Assembly (NCBI GenBank): GCA_041601535.1
Contig: JBFIHZ010000047.1
Location: 1-17,455 of the forward strand
Direction of reading: 5' to 3'
From: JBFIHZ01 sp041601535
GTDB lineage: Bacteria > Pseudomonadota > Gammaproteobacteria > Xanthomonadales > SZUA-36
DNA length: 17,455 bases
This document shows positions 14,567 to 17,455 of this stretch, one piece after another; positions within the stretch are counted from its first letter, which is position 1, and every line of letters starts with the position of its first letter. The position numbers were made by a program, and so were the translations under genes. Below the pieces are notes generated by a model, which did no database searches, had not been told where the DNA came from, and was given only the letters and a program-made list of their open reading frames with translations.

Positions 14567-15706
14567 TCATACACGGAAAAAGCAGTCGTGCAGCGGCACC
14601 GCCGCCGCGCCGATCATGCCACCGGCAGACCCCAGTGACGAGGCGAACACCCGTGGCCGCGGCAGCAACACACCTTCATTGCAAAATGCTTCGTCGTCAA
14701 TCCGGGCGACAAGCTCCTGCAACAGATGCGCTGGTAAACGGCCACCGATAATAATGGCCTCCGGGTCGAGCATGCGCGCGGTAATCCACAGCGCGTGCCG
14801 CAACTGTTCGGCCGCACGGTCTATCCACCGTTGCAACGGAGGACAGTTCTGCGGGCGCAGATTGGCCAGATCATTGAAGTCTTCCACGGCAATACCCCCC
14901 GCTTTCAGCACCTCAAACAGATCCTGCCCGGTGGGCCGTGGCTGATCATTGGGGAACTGCACGCCAATGATGCCTGAATTGCCCTTTGAGCCCCGGTACA
15001 AATCACCATCCAGCACCAGCCCGGCGCCAATTCCGTGACCGATGTGCACCAGCAGAAAATGTTGGATTCGTTGACCTATCCCCATCAAGCGTTCACCAAG
15101 AGCCGCGCTGGCCCCATCATTCTCCACAAAAACCGGAAAATCCATTTCATCGGCCAACGCCTGCCCAAGATCGTCGCCACCAAAATTGGGAAACAGGGCA
15201 TGTTCGTTCAGGCGTTTTCGGTCAACAATGAAATCACCGGGTAACGCGAAACCCACACCCACCAGCTTGTTGCGCTGCAGGGTACCACCGCTAAGCATGT
15301 CAAGAATAAGCTGATTGGCCGCCTGCGCCACCGCTTGCGGCGTGCCCGCATCAAGGGATGCCTCGCGGCTGTCCACCAGCGCACCGGACAGGTCCACCAG
15401 ACCAACCTGCAATGTCTTCGTTGAAAAATAGACGCCGGCAGCATAAGCCGCATCGGCTTTTATCAGCAACGGACGCACGGGCTGACCACGGGCCCCGGTT
15501 CGATGTACGTCTTCAACCAGCAAACCGAAATCATCCAACTCTTTGGTAATTCGCGTCACCGACATGCTGGAGAGATGCGTCAAACGGCTGATCTCAACAC
15601 GCGCAACCGGCCCTTTGCGCCAGATAACATCAAGTATTCGTTTCTGGTTGGGACTTAAAGTCAAATTGTCCACACGTTGCCTCTTGGTCGAAACAGGAAT
15701 TTGCAC
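14567..15706 (-). CDS. ROK-family transcriptional regulator lacking the canonical sugar and zinc motifs
   Basis: A NagC/XylR-type repressor: an N-terminal winged helix (about 20-65, QKRILDVIWRKGPVARVEIS..SSMSVTRITKELDDFGLL) joined to a ROK domain. ROK features include VGFALPGDF, FVENDGASAALGE (D197), HIGHGIGAGLVLDGDLYRG and the late IIIGG strand. Where sugar-binding ROK proteins read GE-I-GH, this one reads GIIGV at 245-249, so both the sugar-contacting Glu and the His are replaced. The following CxCGxxGC zinc motif is absent (PNDQPRPTGQDLFE instead). A non-classical effector is therefore likely. The first start is GTG 15706, but a hairpin lies directly before it. GTG 15673 has AAGAGG 4 nt upstream and may be the true start (368 aa). 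It probably regulates the GPH gene and the divergent GDPD gene. Confidence 0.88.
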   Translation of the reverse strand: MQIPVSTKRQRVDNLTLSPNQKRILDVIWRKGPVARVEISRLTHLSSMSVTRITKELDDFGLLVEDVHRTGARGQPVRPLLIKADAAYAAGVYFSTKTLQVGLVDLSGALVDSREASLDAGTPQAVAQAANQLILDMLSGGTLQRNKLVGVGFALPGDFIVDRKRLNEHALFPNFGGDDLGQALADEMDFPVFVENDGASAALGERLMGIGQRIQHFLLVHIGHGIGAGLVLDGDLYRGSKGNSGIIGVQFPNDQPRPTGQDLFEVLKAGGIAVEDFNDLANLRPQNCPPLQRWIDRAAEQLRHALWITARMLDPEAIIIGGRLPAHLLQELVARIDDEAFCNEGVLLPRPRVFASSLGSAGGMIGAAAVPLHDCFFRV

Positions 15707-15721
15707 TGAGCGAAAAGCTCA
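15707..15721. other. Small hairpin directly before the ROK upstream start
   Basis: TGAGC-GAAAA-GCTCA, a perfect 5-bp stem with a 5-nt loop, abuts the GTG at 15706 where a ribosome-binding site should be. It therefore favours the internal GTG at 15673. It might also be a regulator half-site in the divergent promoter region. Confidence 0.25.
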
Positions 15722-15738
15722 GACCAAAACCCAATTTA

Positions 15739-15760
15739 AATAACCTTATGTTATTAATAA
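15739..15760. promoter_or_regulatory. AT-rich palindromes between ROK and GDPD genes, candidate ROK operator
   Basis: AATAAC-CTTAT-GTTATT (15739-15755) has perfect 6-bp arms and overlaps the palindrome TTATTAATAA (15751-15760). A further ATAACGTTAT lies at 15864-15873. Known NagC/ROK operators are AT-rich palindromes, and the site sits in the divergent spacer between the regulator and its likely target. Palindromes this short are common by chance, so the claim rests on position. Confidence 0.35.
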
Positions 15761-15833
15761 TGTGATACCCTGAGCGTACTTCCTACTTACAATTAGCGGT
15801 TAAATCGATATTCCACCTGCGGATACCATCATC

Positions 15834-16823
15834 ATGAAAGGCTTATTGTACTCAAAAATGAACATAACGTTATTTAATATCGTTGTAGCAGCCGCATTGG
15901 CCACGGCTTCCGTCAACGCCGAGCCGCCCCGCCCATCCAGTCCACTGGAACAGCTACAACCGGGATCGGTACTTATTGTCGCACATCGCGCCTGCTGGTC
16001 AGCTGCTCCTGAAAACTCGGTTGCCGCACTGAACCGTTGCCGCGCGTTAGGCGTGGATGCCGCCGAAATCGACGCGCAACTGACACGTGATGGTCAGGTA
16101 GTGGTTTTTCATGACCAGCGGCTTGACAGGATGACCAATGGAACGGGCCCACTTTCGGAATACACTTTTGAAGAACTGCAGAAACTGAACTTGAAAGAAA
16201 GTGATAGCACCGGGTCCGATATTGTTGGGCGCCCGTTTTTGACCCGGCATAAAATTCCCCTGCTGGCGGATATGCTGCGCGCGGCGGGCGACGACATACT
16301 GATCAACCTGGAAATAAAGGCCAACGATCGCTGGACCTTTGAAGAAACGTTTCAAGCGGCCGCCCGGATTGCCGATGAAACCGGAACCGATCACCAGATT
16401 TTCTGGAAGATTCCTCCTCCGCAACGAGGTGGCGGCACCCGCGATGTACCGGCTGATGATTTTTTCGACCGGCTTCCAACCGCGAATCGGTCTGCGCATT
16501 CACCCATTATTTGGCGTAGCGAAAGACCGTTTCTGACCCAGATGGAAGATTACTCTGATCACCGGATCACGGTGTTTGAGTTGGTGAGCGACGATACTGA
16601 CTACTGGCCCCTCAGCGCGGATGGCACGGTCGTCGGCTCTGACCGAACGCTCTACATGGGGGTCACCATATTGCCGGATTGGGGCGGTGTTCTGTCTGAC
16701 GAACTCGCCCTTCGTGATCCGGACGCGGCCTGGGGCAAGATGATCGACCTCGGCTTCCGTCTCATCATGACGGACCGGCCAGAACAACTGGCGGATTATC
16801 TTCACCAACGCGGCTTGCGCTAG
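15834..16823 (+). CDS. Exported glycerophosphodiester phosphodiesterase (canonical GDPD)
   Basis: It is predicted to cleave periplasmic glycerophosphodiesters, releasing glycerol 3-phosphate and an alcohol. The 329-residue protein has a signal peptide (ITLFNIVVAAALATASVNA-E). The GDPD core is complete: AHRACWSAAPENS (H51, R52, E60, N61), AAEIDAQLTRDGQVVVFHD (E78, D80, H93, D94), MTNGTG, and NLEIKAN with its metal-binding Glu. LIMTDRPEQLADYL closes the barrel at the C-terminus as usual. Starts at ATG 15834 and ATG 15858 are both possible; the second gives a more typical signal peptide, and neither has a strong ribosome-binding site. It diverges from the ROK regulator by about 130 bp. It is clearly different in sequence from the GDPD at 11488-12744, so the two are not a recent duplication. 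Confidence 0.9.
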   Translation: MKGLLYSKMNITLFNIVVAAALATASVNAEPPRPSSPLEQLQPGSVLIVAHRACWSAAPENSVAALNRCRALGVDAAEIDAQLTRDGQVVVFHDQRLDRMTNGTGPLSEYTFEELQKLNLKESDSTGSDIVGRPFLTRHKIPLLADMLRAAGDDILINLEIKANDRWTFEETFQAAARIADETGTDHQIFWKIPPPQRGGGTRDVPADDFFDRLPTANRSAHSPIIWRSERPFLTQMEDYSDHRITVFELVSDDTDYWPLSADGTVVGSDRTLYMGVTILPDWGGVLSDELALRDPDAAWGKMIDLGFRLIMTDRPEQLADYLHQRGLR

Positions 16824-17336
16824 CCTCAGCGCCCTGATAAAGACAAACACACACAGGTCGGGGATGGCGACCTATCGTTTGCAAAGGCTGACGGGGGCGC
16901 CAAGTGGGCTACTGGCCAAACATCCATGTTGTGACCATAACCACTCAACCCATCAGGCAAGGGGACCAAAGAGGTTGTTCAGGTGACGACACATAAATTA
17001 TGCCCCGGTGTCTGTGCTCAATAGTTTTCCATTTGACACAACATTAACCTTAACGCGCTCTGATCCACATTCGAGCCTGTTCGCGTCGTTGGCAAACAAG
17101 GGTCCGGTTATGTGCCCTCGTGGCGCGGGCGGATTACGCCGAAGCCTACGTTTTCATCACTTTGAGGCCAAACCTATACGCGGCTACCGGCCAGCGCAAT
17201 CCAGCTCCGCAGGACCACCTTGCGGCCCGCCGGGAAGCGCAGTTTTGATGGCGGCATCAGCGCCGGTGCTGATGGCAGCATTGCCGGCCACGCCTGCCGC
17301 CGCCAATGCGAGCGGCAGGCGGATCGGCCGAAGTGG
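16824..17336. other. Gene-poor spacer
   Basis: Nothing here looks like a real gene. Two weak hairpins follow the GDPD gene: GCGCT/AGCGC at 16817-16832, overlapping the stop codon, and AGGTCG/CGACCT at 16855-16873. Neither has a T-run. A 110-codon plus-strand frame at 17008-17340 has Ala/Pro/Gly/Arg-rich composition and no domain. The second half is GC-rich and may be decayed sequence, but no parent gene is recognised. Confidence 0.4.
17291..17321. other. Strong GC-rich stem-loop
   Basis: CGCCTGCCGC (17291-17300) and GCGGCAGGCG (17312-17321) make a perfect 10-bp stem with an 11-nt loop. It begins 15 bp past the stop of the minus-strand fragment at 17337-17455, so it may be its 3' stabilising or terminating hairpin, although no T-tract follows. 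A dispersed REP-like repeat is the alternative. Confidence 0.45.
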
Positions 17337-17455
17337 TTAGTTTTTAGCCTGGCATGCCGGCAGATTGTCCAGCGCGATCCGCTGGATGGGCACCGCGCCC
17401 TGCAGCGACAGTGACGGAAAAGAATAGCTTACGGTAGCCGCGTTGCAGTCACTGA
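17337..17455 (-). CDS. C-terminal fragment of a probable secreted protein (cut by window edge)
   Basis: On the minus strand a frame enters from the right edge and runs 38 codons to TAA at 17337-17339. The residues (SDCNAATVSYSF, then LQGAVPIQRIALDN, then CQAKN) have the strand pattern and paired cysteines seen at the ends of some secreted bacterial proteins. The codon choice is plausible and a strong stem-loop follows. No family can be named from so short a piece. Confidence 0.4.
   Translation of the reverse strand, partial: SDCNAATVSYSFPSLSLQGAVPIQRIALDNLPACQAKN

Noticed and set aside
14069..14638. 189-codon plus-strand frame opposite the GPH and ROK genes
   Set aside because: Antisense shadow crossing two well-supported genes; Gln/Arg-rich and without domain.
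11488..16823. The two GDPD genes as a recent duplication
   Set aside because: Their sequences, lengths and motif spacing differ strongly; they share only family-level catalytic residues.
8214..16990. 14-bp identical sequence GTTCAGGTGACGAC at 8214-8227 and 16977-16990
   Set aside because: A match of this length is expected about once by chance in a window this size, and the two contexts share nothing else.
17008..17340. 110-codon plus-strand frame in the right-hand spacer
   Set aside because: No domain, no ribosome-binding site, low-complexity Ala/Pro/Arg tail that crosses the stem-loop and ends over the minus-strand fragment's stop.
1..17455. CRISPR arrays, tRNA/rRNA genes, IS elements or phage genes
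   Set aside because: No regularly spaced repeats, cloverleaf-like sequence, transposase or phage protein was seen on either strand.

Overview
The window reads as chromosomal DNA of a carbohydrate-scavenging, probably marine gammaproteobacterium. That is an inference from protein style, not a match to a named genome. The supports are a Xanthomonas/Caulobacter-type TonB-dependent receptor, a non-phosphorylative L-fucose pathway of the Xanthomonas type, an SSS sodium symporter, a GPH symporter, and IclR and ROK sugar regulators. No rRNA, tRNA, IS element, phage gene or CRISPR array is visible.

Region A (1-10043) looks like an L-fucose (or L-galactose/D-arabinose) utilisation locus. A TonB-dependent receptor cut by the left edge (minus) diverges from an IclR regulator (plus). 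Next comes a tight plus-strand operon of L-fuconate dehydratase, an aldo/keto reductase of the sugar 1-dehydrogenase type, and an L-fuconolactonase-like amidohydrolase. Together these cover oxidation of the sugar to the lactone, lactone opening, and dehydration to 2-keto-3-deoxy-L-fuconate. Enzymes for later steps are not in the window. Meeting this operon tail-to-tail, with a 4-bp overlap of stop codons, is a minus-strand unit of an SSS-family Na+/solute symporter and a metallo-beta-lactamase-fold lipoprotein. The receptor has a good sigma70-type promoter whose -35 box abuts a KdgR-like palindrome. A related half-site lies upstream of the dehydratase operon, so the IclR protein may control both uptake and catabolism.

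Region B (10044-12744) is a minus-strand operon of three exported proteins: an atypical glycerophosphodiester phosphodiesterase (GDPD) with a Cys/His-rich N-terminal segment, then two secreted proteins I do not recognise (244 and 134 aa), each with a strong ribosome-binding site.

Region C (13100-16823) holds a ROK-family regulator followed by a GPH-type sugar symporter (minus), divergent from a second, canonical exported GDPD (plus). The ROK protein lacks the usual sugar-binding Glu/His and the zinc-binding cysteine motif. Two exported GDPDs flanking a ROK-GPH pair suggest scavenging of glycerophospho-compounds or their glycosides, but the substrate cannot be read from the sequence.

Region D (16824-17455) is gene-poor. 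At the right edge is the C-terminus of what looks like a secreted minus-strand protein, followed by a 10-bp stem-loop.

The least explained part of the window is the GDPD plus two-orphan operon of region B, together with the ROK/GPH/GDPD module beside it.
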